From JAEWSN01 sp942493335 (GTDB taxonomy: Bacteria; Bacillota; Clostridia; DSM-8532): a stretch of DNA of 64,000 nucleotides. The notes under the pieces are model-generated. The model ran no database searches. It was given only the letters and a program-made list of their open reading frames with translations, and was not told the DNA's origin. Location: contig OW818693.1 in assembly GCA_942493335.1 (NCBI GenBank), positions 2,728,001-2,792,000 of the forward strand. Reading direction: 5' to 3'. A program made the position numbers and the translations under genes. Below are positions 57,209 to 64,000 of this stretch, one piece after another; within the stretch, counting starts at the first letter, position 1; every line of letters begins with the position of its first letter.

Positions 57209-59139
57209 GCGTGCATCCCCCCTTCGACAATTTTTCCCATACGAATTCCTTCGCTGGGATCCCTTCGTGTTTCCGGTTCATCCGCTGCCGTTTCCGTTGC
57301 ATTCACTACCGTATCCGGTTCATTCACAACCGTTTCCGGTTCATCCACCGACATTTGCGTACGGAACAACTCGGCATAGACCCCGCAACCCCCGAGAAGG
57401 GTTTCATGGGTTCCAAACCCGGCTACCGCGCCGTCTTCGAGGACCAGGATGCAGTCTGCATCCTGCACGGAACGGATCCGCTGGGATACGCACAGGACTG
57501 TCATTTCTCCGGCCAGAGAGCGAAGCGCTTGCCGGAAGGCGGCGTCCGTCGCCTGGTCCAGCGCGCTTGTACTGTCGTCCAGCAGCAGGATATCCGGTTT
57601 GCGGACCAGCGCGCGGGCGATGGCCAGGCGTTGGCGCTGTCCCCCCGAAAGGTTTCTGCCCCCGCGTTCCACGCGTGAGCCGTAGCCCTCCTGCATTTCC
57701 CCGATGAAACCGTCGGCTTGGGCCAACCGGGCGGCCTCACGAACCTGATCGTCTGATGCGTCTTGATTTCCCCATCGGATGTTTTCCTCAACCGTTCCGC
57801 TGAAGAGCGCAGGATTCTGGGAAACCAGGCCTATCCTCAGACGCAGTCCGCGAATCGGAAGTGTCCGCAGATCCCGACCCTGAAGACGAACCACCCCGGC
57901 ATCCGGATCATAGAACCGCGCGATGAGGCTGAGCAAGGAGCTTTTTCCCGCACCTGTCACACCGACTATGCCCAAGGTCTGACCCTTTTCGATGGCGAAC
58001 CGGATATTGGAAAGGGAAGGCTCTCCCGCGCCCGGGTAGGAGAAGGAAACGCCTTCAAAAGAAAGATATGGGGTTCTCGCCGGTCCTGCATCGGCTGAAT
58101 TCTTCTGCGCTGCAGGATCGTTCATCGGCTTGGCAGGAACAGCCCCCCGCGCTTCCGAAGCCGCTTCCAGCACTTCAGGATCTGCATCCCGCAGGGATGG
58201 CACCCAGTCCAGAACCTCGTTCACACGCACAGCGGACGCAGCCGCCTTTGTAAAGACGACCGCCAGATTCGCCACCACGATCATCGCGGCCAGAATCTGC
58301 GTCAGGTAATTGATGAAGGCAATGATGGTGCCGGCCGACAAGGTACCGGCATGCAGACGAATTCCGCCGAACCCAACCACCAGAAGAATGGCGGCATTCA
58401 GCACCAGCGCCGTCAGTGGGTTCAGGAGTGCGGACGCTTTGCCCGCACGATATGCGGCAGACGACAGTTCCTCGTTGGCCGTCCGGAATCTGCCGGTCTC
58501 CCTCTCCTCCATCGCAAAGGCGCGGATGGGACGGACACCGGAAAGATTCTCCCGCAGGATCCGGGTCATTCCGTCCAGACGTTTTTGGACCTGCTGGAAC
58601 ATCGGAATGGAGCGTTTCATCAGCATCGCAATGAGAACGGTGAAGACAGGCAGCGCCATCAGAATTATGAGGGACAGGCTGAAATCGAGCAGAAAGGCCA
58701 TGATGAAGCCGCCGATGCAAAGGAATGGCGCTCGGATGACCAGACGGATGAGCATGGCGACCGCCCACTGGAGGGCATTCACATCGTTGGTGACCCGGTT
58801 GGTGAGGGTGACGGCGTCCAGCCTGTCAAGATCGGCGTGGGACAGCTGACCGATCTTCTCGAATACGCGGTTGCGCAACTCCGTCCCGAACCCCTGTGCG
58901 ACTCGTGCGGCATAGTACTGGCAGAGAAAGGCGCAGGCAGTGCCCGTGATGGCGATGGCCAGCATGGCAATGCCCATTCGGACGATATATCCACGATCCT
59001 GCTGCTGCACGCCGATGTCGATCATCTTCGCGACAAGCGCCGGAATCAACAGCTCAAAGATGGCTTCCAACAATTTGAATGAAGGTCCGAGCACCAGTTC
59101 CTTCCGATAATCCTTCAGGTATCCCCGTAGTTTCCACAT
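57205..59139 (-). CDS. ABC exporter half-transporter, degenerate-site subunit
   Basis: A 644-residue partner with six helices and an ATPase (Walker A GVTGAGKSS, signature LSGGQ). The Walker B end is ILLLDDSTSALD, with Asp in place of the catalytic Glu, and the switch His is Gln (CVSQRIRSV), so its own ATP site is degenerate, as in LmrC/BmrC/TM287. A linker of about 30 residues rich in Ala and Pro separates the domains. The C-terminus has a 7-residue repeat (DEPETVV type). ATG 59139 follows AGGAG. It is coupled to the partner by an ATGA overlap. Confidence 0.93.
   Translation of the reverse strand: MWKLRGYLKDYRKELVLGPSFKLLEAIFELLIPALVAKMIDIGVQQQDRGYIVRMGIAMLAIAITGTACAFLCQYYAARVAQGFGTELRNRVFEKIGQLSHADLDRLDAVTLTNRVTNDVNALQWAVAMLIRLVIRAPFLCIGGFIMAFLLDFSLSLIILMALPVFTVLIAMLMKRSIPMFQQVQKRLDGMTRILRENLSGVRPIRAFAMEERETGRFRTANEELSSAAYRAGKASALLNPLTALVLNAAILLVVGFGGIRLHAGTLSAGTIIAFINYLTQILAAMIVVANLAVVFTKAAASAVRVNEVLDWVPSLRDADPEVLEAASEARGAVPAKPMNDPAAQKNSADAGPARTPYLSFEGVSFSYPGAGEPSLSNIRFAIEKGQTLGIVGVTGAGKSSLLSLIARFYDPDAGVVRLQGRDLRTLPIRGLRLRIGLVSQNPALFSGTVEENIRWGNQDASDDQVREAARLAQADGFIGEMQEGYGSRVERGGRNLSGGQRQRLAIARALVRKPDILLLDDSTSALDQATDAAFRQALRSLAGEMTVLCVSQRIRSVQDADCILVLEDGAVAGFGTHETLLGGCGVYAELFRTQMSVDEPETVVNEPDTVVNATETAADEPETRRDPSEGIRMGKIVEGGMHA
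57270..57353 (-). repeat. 21-base tandem repeat, four copies, in the ABC exporter C-terminus
   Basis: Four 21-base units (57270-57290, 57291-57311, 57312-57332, 57333-57353) encode DEPETVV, NEPDTVV, NATETAA and DEPETRR. The tail follows the complete ATPase domain. Confidence 0.85.
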
Positions 59140-59274
59140 GGCTGTCCACTCCTGATGAGGCATTTCTTGATTGTGCCGTTACTTCGATTCCATCTTTTCC
59201 ATATCTTTCGGGGGCCAGCACCAAAGCAACTGCAATCCCCCCGGCTGTTTTGGCACTGGGTTCCCGCTTGCCGG

Positions 59275-59673
59275 CTAGTCTTTCATGGCTGTGTTCCCGT
59301 CAGCAGGAAAGCCATCCAAGCCTGCATCCGAATCCCGGACCTTCTTCTCCAGAATCGCGACGGTCTGAACCAGCCTGCGCAACTGGAAGGAAAGCTTCGA
59401 AACAATGATGGACAGGCTGAAGATGATCATCAGTGACAGGAAAAAAGCAAGAAAGAAGACCATATTGGTCGGATCAATGATGCCGACGAGTTTCGCAAGC
59501 GCGAACAGTCCTTCCGGGAACAGGACGACCAGACCCATGAGAATGCTCCCGGCAAGCCAAAGCAATGCGTACTTGACCTCCATGATCCCCTTCCGGAGGA
59601 GATGGACGCACAGGACGAAGAACAACAGACAGCAAAGTGCCAGGAAAAGCTGTAATCGCCAGTCCATCATCAT
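59275..59673 (-). CDS. DUF2304 membrane protein, partner of the GT2 upstream
   Basis: A 132-residue protein with three hydrophobic helices (LFLALCCLLFFVLCVHLLRKG, LLWLAGSILMGLVVLFPEGL, NMVFFLAFFLSLMIIFSLSI) and a basic coiled C-terminus. This is the standard DUF2304 layout; such proteins are typically encoded next to dolichol-phosphate-mannose-synthase-like GT2 genes. The first ATG of the ATGATGATG cluster (59673) follows GGAGG and overlaps the stop of that GT2 gene. It probably anchors or assists that transferase. Confidence 0.88.
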   Translation of the reverse strand: MMMDWRLQLFLALCCLLFFVLCVHLLRKGIMEVKYALLWLAGSILMGLVVLFPEGLFALAKLVGIIDPTNMVFFLAFFLSLMIIFSLSIIVSKLSFQLRRLVQTVAILEKKVRDSDAGLDGFPADGNTAMKD

Positions 59674-60422
59674 ACACGCGCCTCCTTGGTCCATCTGGCT
59701 TCGTCAGGCTCCTCGTGCCGATTTTCCCACAAGGGCTTGCAGGCACTGATCAAAATGGCAATGGACACTTTCAGCATGTAATAGACGGACTTCAACCGAC
59801 GGATGGAAGACACGCCGCCCTGCCTTTCCCGCATGGATACGGGAACCTCCCGCACGATCAGATGGTTCCGGAGTGCTGTCATGACGGCTTCCGGCTCGGG
59901 ATAGTCCTTCGCATAATCCGATATGAACAGCCGCATGCCTTTCCGGTTGCATGCACGGAAACCGGATGTGGCATCCGTGATGGAAGCGCCGGAGAGCAGG
60001 CGGATCCATTGCTCAAAAAAACGAATCCCCACCCTGCGCAGGCGCGTGGATCGGAAATCGCCCAAATTTGCGAGGAATCGCGAGCCGATGGCGACATCGG
60101 CGGTGCCTTCCCGCAAAGGCGTCAGCAGCCGCTCAAGCATGGCCGGGTCGTGCTGACCGTCGCCATCCATCTGTACGGCGGCATCATAGCCGTTCCTCAA
60201 GGCATACAGATACCCGGTTTGAACGACTCCGCCGATCCCCAGATTTACAGGCAGGGAAAGAACAGGAACCTTCTGATGCAAACAGATGTCAAAAGTCCGG
60301 TCGGAAGATTGGTCGTCGATCACAAGCAAGTCCGCCCATGGCGCGACCTTCCGGATTTCCAACACGACCTCCCCTATGCTTTCCTCTTCATTGTAGGCCG
60401 GAATGACAATCAATGTTCGCAT
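59670..60422 (-). CDS. Family 2 glycosyltransferase (dolichol-phosphate-mannose-synthase-like)
   Basis: A 250-residue GT2: LIVIPAYNEEESIGEVVLEI, LLVIDDQSSDRTFDI, NLGIGGVVQTGYLYA, VQMDGDGQHDP (DxD) and GSRFL are the DPM1/DpmA-type blocks. It likely moves a sugar to undecaprenyl phosphate, giving a monosaccharide donor for periplasmic-side transfer. AAGGGA precedes ATG 60422. It is coupled to the DUF2304 gene by a 4-base overlap. Confidence 0.93.
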   Translation of the reverse strand: MRTLIVIPAYNEEESIGEVVLEIRKVAPWADLLVIDDQSSDRTFDICLHQKVPVLSLPVNLGIGGVVQTGYLYALRNGYDAAVQMDGDGQHDPAMLERLLTPLREGTADVAIGSRFLANLGDFRSTRLRRVGIRFFEQWIRLLSGASITDATSGFRACNRKGMRLFISDYAKDYPEPEAVMTALRNHLIVREVPVSMRERQGGVSSIRRLKSVYYMLKVSIAILISACKPLWENRHEEPDEARWTKEARV

Positions 60423-60502
60423 GATCTGTACCGATTCCCTTCGTCCCTTACTGTCTTGGGCCTTATCGCAGAAAGGTCAACCACACCAGACACCCATAGG
60501 CG

Positions 60503-61381
60503 CTACGCGCGATCGACCTTCCGGATTTCCTCAGAGCGGGTCCTTTCCGAGTTGACATTGGCGGTTTCCGCCACCGCATTGGATTGATAACTCATCGAAT
60601 AGGCCCTTGCAATGACGTGTGCCAATGGTTTCGGCCATAAACGCCTGAATATGCGAAGATCTTCCTCCGCCCTGCGATTCTCCCGCAGACCGACGCTCGT
60701 TTCCGAGCCGCTATGGATCCGATGCAGACAATACCGTTCCCGGACATAGACCATCGGGCCGGACAACATTGCAAGATGAAGCCATGCGTCCCAGTCCATG
60801 TTCACCGTATATTCAGCATTGAACCGGAAGCCGCCAAGTCTGTCCATATTGAGGCAGACGCTGGGACAGCAGATGGGGGACCCGAGCAAAAGGACGGATT
60901 TTTTCAGTATTCGCGAATAGAGGGCCGGTTTCAGCCTGTAGGGAAGCAACAGCAGGCGCTTGATCTGGAGCATGGCGGTGTTTCCTCGCACTTGTCCGCC
61001 ATCGCCTACTATCTCGGCGTAATCGGTGAATACCGCGAGCAGTTCCGGATGTTTCACTGCACTGGACAGACAGGCTTCGGCATACCGCTCGGTATATATG
61101 TCATCCTGATGTGCCAGCGTGAGCAACCCGCTTCCGCCTTGCTCCAAGGCGTAATTCCAGTCGGATACAATTGAGCCGCCATTCGGGTTGACGAGAACGG
61201 GCACATCATGCTTGGCCGCAACCTGTCGAATATGGGCGTTGGGCGTGGAGGTGACGATCAGAACACGGCTTTTCACTGATTGTTGGCGCAACGACCACAA
61301 GCAGGCATCCAGATGGGGGGATTCCTGATAGGCGGGAACGACAAAAGTGTGCAAAGGCTGCTTGGTCTGGCTGTCCGTCAT
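60503..61381 (-). CDS. Glycosyltransferase family 2
   Basis: A 292-residue GT2: TFVVPAYQESPHLDACLWSL, NPNGGSIVSDWNYALEQ, LTLAHQDDIYTERYAE (metal-binding D) and NMDWDAWLHLAML. The acceptor is unknown. AAAGGG precedes ATG 61381; its ATGA overlaps the stop of the small membrane protein gene upstream. The 80-base gap after it contains no feature except a short repeat of GACCTTCCGGATTTCC also found at the start of the next GT2. Confidence 0.9.
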   Translation of the reverse strand: MTDSQTKQPLHTFVVPAYQESPHLDACLWSLRQQSVKSRVLIVTSTPNAHIRQVAAKHDVPVLVNPNGGSIVSDWNYALEQGGSGLLTLAHQDDIYTERYAEACLSSAVKHPELLAVFTDYAEIVGDGGQVRGNTAMLQIKRLLLLPYRLKPALYSRILKKSVLLLGSPICCPSVCLNMDRLGGFRFNAEYTVNMDWDAWLHLAMLSGPMVYVRERYCLHRIHSGSETSVGLRENRRAEEDLRIFRRLWPKPLAHVIARAYSMSYQSNAVAETANVNSERTRSEEIRKVDRA

Positions 61382-61758
61382 GGTGTCGGCCCTTTCTGTT
61401 TCAGGTTCATGAGAATGATGCCCGAGATGACGACAAAAACTCCGATGAGGTTGATCGTGGATATCCGTTCCTTGAAAAGAAATATGGCCGCAAGCAGAAT
61501 GACGGTCTGAACGATACCCGTTGTCAGCGGGACGATGTAACTGAGTTCATACATGGCGACAACCTTCAGGAACATCAGGAAGCTGCACACATAACAGCAT
61601 AATCCGGCTATCGTGAATGCATCCATCTTCAATTGGAACAAACCGTCCGCGAGGGTCATCGCCGTACGGCCGCCGCCAGCCTTGATCAGGAGGATGCCAC
61701 TTGAGGACAGAATCATGTAGACACAGACAAACAGAACTTTCAGCACGTGGTCCTCCAT
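61378..61758 (-). CDS. Small EamA/SMR-like membrane protein (possible lipid-sugar flippase)
   Basis: A 126-residue protein with four helices (VLFVCVYMILSSSGILLIKA, CYVCSFLMFLKVVAMYEL, YIVPLTTGIVQTVILLAAI, LIGVFVVISGIILMNL). The internal ELSYIVPLTTG and the final helix match half-size drug/metabolite transporters, including ArnE/F-like proteins that flip undecaprenyl-linked sugars. The start is uncertain: ATG 61758 (weak AAGG) is preferred because it begins near helix 1; a start at 61788 or 61794 is possible. It is coupled to the GT2 downstream. Confidence 0.75.
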   Translation of the reverse strand: MEDHVLKVLFVCVYMILSSSGILLIKAGGGRTAMTLADGLFQLKMDAFTIAGLCCYVCSFLMFLKVVAMYELSYIVPLTTGIVQTVILLAAIFLFKERISTINLIGVFVVISGIILMNLKQKGPTP

Positions 61759-61885
61759 ATGAACGAACCTTATGAGACTTTCAACCATCCTCAAAGAACC
61801 TGGAACACCATTTGCCCGTGGATAGGTTCAAATCCTATCCATGATATCAGGATCAGGCAGCAACAATCAAGTTTGGTTATCATAA

Positions 61886-62812
61886 TCAGGAATTCGCTAT
61901 ATACCATCGATAGGTCGAATCCAATCCTTCACGTAAACCAATCTTCGGTTTCCAGCCCAAAGCATTCAACCGGGAAACGTCCGTCAGTTTTCTCGGTGTC
62001 CCGTCTGGCTTGGTCAAGTCCTGCACGATCACACCCTTGTACCCCACCACTTCCTTGATGAGGTCAGCAAGTTCCCGAATCTGCAAATCCTCGCCAGTTC
62101 CCAGGTTCACATGCATCTCGCCCGAATAGGTCTCCATCAGGAACAGACAGGCATCCGCCAAATCGTCCACATGCAGGAACTCCCGCATCGGCGTCCCGGT
62201 CCCCCACATGACGACCTCCGGGGTATTGGCAACCGTTGCTTCATGGAACTTGCGCATCAGTGCTGGCAACACATGTGAACTCTGTAGATCAAAGTTGTCG
62301 TTCGGTCCATAGAGGTTCGTCGGCATGCCGGAAATGAAGTCGCAGCCGTACTGACGACGATAGAACTTGCACAGCTCAATCCCGGCGATCTTGGCAATGG
62401 CATAAGCCTCGTTGGTTTCCTCCAGATAACCAGACAACAGTTCTTCCTCCCGAATGGGCTGTGCAGCCATTTTCGGGTAGATGCAGGTGCTGCCGAGGAA
62501 CAACAGCTTCTTTACGCCGTACTTGTACGCACAGTGTATGATATGGGTCTCGATCATCAGGTTGTCGTAGATGAAAGCTGCCGGCCAGGTATTATTGGCA
62601 TGAATCCCGCCGACCTTCGCCGCCGCAAGAAACACATACTCCGGCTTCTCAGCCTCGAAAAGTGCTTCCACCTCTGTCTGACGGCGCAGATCCAACTCCT
62701 TAGAGGAACGGACAATTAGGTTCTCGAACCCCTCCGCTTTCAGCCTGCGCACGATGGCGGAACCAACCAGTCCGTTATGACCGGCCACATATATTTTCGC
62801 ATCCTTGTTCAT
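61886..62812 (-). CDS. fcl: GDP-L-fucose synthase
   Basis: A 308-residue SDR epimerase/reductase that converts GDP-4-keto-6-deoxymannose to GDP-L-fucose. IYVAGHNGLVGSAIVRRL (NADP fold), FLAAAKVGGIHANNTWPAAF, LLFLGSTCIYPK (Ser), NEAYAIAKIAG (Tyr-x3-Lys) and MPTNLYGPNDNF are all present. GGAGGATC precedes ATG 62812. It is directly downstream of gmd. Confidence 0.97.
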   Translation of the reverse strand: MNKDAKIYVAGHNGLVGSAIVRRLKAEGFENLIVRSSKELDLRRQTEVEALFEAEKPEYVFLAAAKVGGIHANNTWPAAFIYDNLMIETHIIHCAYKYGVKKLLFLGSTCIYPKMAAQPIREEELLSGYLEETNEAYAIAKIAGIELCKFYRRQYGCDFISGMPTNLYGPNDNFDLQSSHVLPALMRKFHEATVANTPEVVMWGTGTPMREFLHVDDLADACLFLMETYSGEMHVNLGTGEDLQIRELADLIKEVVGYKGVIVQDLTKPDGTPRKLTDVSRLNALGWKPKIGLREGLDSTYRWYIANS

Positions 62813-62875
62813 TGATCCTCCAAGAGCCTCATCCATTCACAGGCTTCACAACCCAACACTACAACAACACCGAAA

Positions 62876-63955
62876 TCAATCAAACTCCTGGCGAATCCGA
62901 TCTTCCCGCATTGTCATTTTCAGATCATGCCGCATCATGAGCTTGACCAGTTCATGGAATGAAGTCTTCGTAGGATTCCAGCCCAGAACGGTTTTCGCCT
63001 TGGTCGGATCGCCAAGCAACTGCTCCACTTCCGTGGGGCGGAAGTACTTCGGATCCACTTCCACCAGCACGTTGCCGGTCGCCTTGTCTATTCCCTTTTC
63101 GTTCACGCCTTCACCTTCCCAGACGATTTCGATGAAGGCTTCCTTGAAGGCCAACTCTACAAACTCCCGGACTGTATGCATCTCGCCCGTCGCGATCACG
63201 AAGTCTTCAGGCTTGTCGTGCTGTAGCATCAACCACATGCATTCGACATAGTCCTTGGCATATCCCCAGTCTCTCAACGAAGCAAGATTGCCAAGATACA
63301 GTTTCTCCTGCTTCTTTTGTGCAATACGGGAAGCTGCAAGGGTGATCTTTCGCGTGACAAAGGTCTCCCCGCGGCGTTCCGATTCGTGATTGAACAGAAT
63401 GCCATTGGTCGCGAACATACCATAAGCTTCCCTGTAATTCTTCACAATCCAGAACGCATACTGCTTTGCCACTGCATAGGGACTACGGGGATAAAACGGC
63501 GTTGTTCCCTTCTGCGGCACTTCCTGCACCAGTCCAAACAGTTCAGACGTCGACGCCTGATAGAAGCGGCATGTCTTCTCCATCCCCAAGAAGCGGATGG
63601 CTTCAAGGATACGCAGAGTACCCAGACCATCCGCATCCGCCGTATATTCCGGCACTTCGAAAGAAACTTTTACATGCGACTGTGCAGCAAGGTTATACAC
63701 TTCGTCCGGCTCCACTTCCTTGATAAGCCGGATAAGGTTCGAGGAGTCCGTCATATCGCCGTAATGAAGATATATCTGACGCTGTTGGTGCATGTCTTGA
63801 ACCAACTGTTCCATATAAAGGTGCTCGATGCGAGATGTGTTGAAGGAGGAGGCTCGACGGATAACACCATGCACTTCATAGCCTTTTTCAATAAGGAGTT
63901 CCGCAAGGTAGGAACCATCTTGACCCGTGATCCCGGTTATTAGTGCTTTTGCCAT
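62876..63955 (-). CDS. gmd: GDP-mannose 4,6-dehydratase
   Basis: A 359-residue SDR dehydratase, first step to GDP-fucose (or GDP-rhamnose). ALITGITGQDGSYLAELL (NADP fold), VYNLAAQSHVKVSFE, YQASTSELFGLVQE (Thr/Ser-Glu), YPRSPYAVAKQYAFW (Tyr-x3-Lys) and FNHESERRGETFVTRKIT are diagnostic. The ribosome site GAGAGGAT is rather far from ATG 63955, but that ATG gives the standard N-terminus MAKALITG. It is the first visible gene of the minus-strand glycan operon; its promoter is probably right of the window. Confidence 0.97.
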   Translation of the reverse strand: MAKALITGITGQDGSYLAELLIEKGYEVHGVIRRASSFNTSRIEHLYMEQLVQDMHQQRQIYLHYGDMTDSSNLIRLIKEVEPDEVYNLAAQSHVKVSFEVPEYTADADGLGTLRILEAIRFLGMEKTCRFYQASTSELFGLVQEVPQKGTTPFYPRSPYAVAKQYAFWIVKNYREAYGMFATNGILFNHESERRGETFVTRKITLAASRIAQKKQEKLYLGNLASLRDWGYAKDYVECMWLMLQHDKPEDFVIATGEMHTVREFVELAFKEAFIEIVWEGEGVNEKGIDKATGNVLVEVDPKYFRPTEVEQLLGDPTKAKTVLGWNPTKTSFHELVKLMMRHDLKMTMREDRIRQEFD

Positions 63956-64000
63956 AATATTTTCGTTATCCTCTCAAGTCACTTGTCCTTAACAGATAAT

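Overview
The window looks like chromosome of a mid-GC Bacillota (Firmicutes-type) bacterium. The reasons are strong GGAGG-type ribosome sites almost everywhere, GTG and TTG starts, lipoprotein-type solute-binding proteins with LplB/YtcP-like permeases, a YesM/YesN-type two-component pair, and tightly coupled operons. No rRNA, tRNA, phage, insertion sequence or CRISPR array was seen. Genus cannot be decided from this sequence.

Left part (1-5.8 kb): the end of an ABC-2 export permease operon, then unlinked small genes: a VOC protein, two GNAT acetyltransferases (one AT-rich and foreign-looking), a methyltransferase, 3-methyladenine glycosylase I, and a fragment of a subtilisin-like protease.

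Carbohydrate-uptake part (6-26 kb and 30.7-39.2 kb): two permeases, a solute-binding lipoprotein, a GH35 beta-galactosidase, a response regulator/histidine kinase pair and a second, very similar binding lipoprotein form one sugar-sensing and uptake locus. It is followed by an FMN oxidoreductase, a 1596-residue membrane-anchored surface protein and a BNR-propeller protein. Two GH30 enzymes, an unassigned toroid-type glycosidase and a sugar isomerase lie further on. One GH30 gene has a perfect cre/LacI-type operator over its promoter. Between them lie a decayed DUF4143 ATPase with operator-like palindromes, a transporter fragment, a deaminase, a membrane protein, a catalase, and an ammonium channel fused to a P-II protein with an attenuator-like leader.

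Right part (40-64 kb): a surface-glycan locus, almost all on the minus strand. Read in the direction of transcription it runs gmd-fcl (GDP-fucose), an SMR-like membrane protein, a GT2, a GT2 plus DUF2304 pair, a heterodimeric ABC exporter, Wzm/Wzt-type exporter genes, a priming sugar-phosphate transferase, an O-antigen-ligase-family protein, rmlD-A-C-B (dTDP-rhamnose) and GT2 enzymes. Many junctions are 4-base start/stop overlaps. The likely product is a rhamnose- and fucose-containing polymer built on undecaprenyl phosphate.

A theme across the window is short tandem duplications (units of about 20-39 bases, 2-4 copies, often partly diverged) in intergenic gaps, at gene ends and inside linkers.
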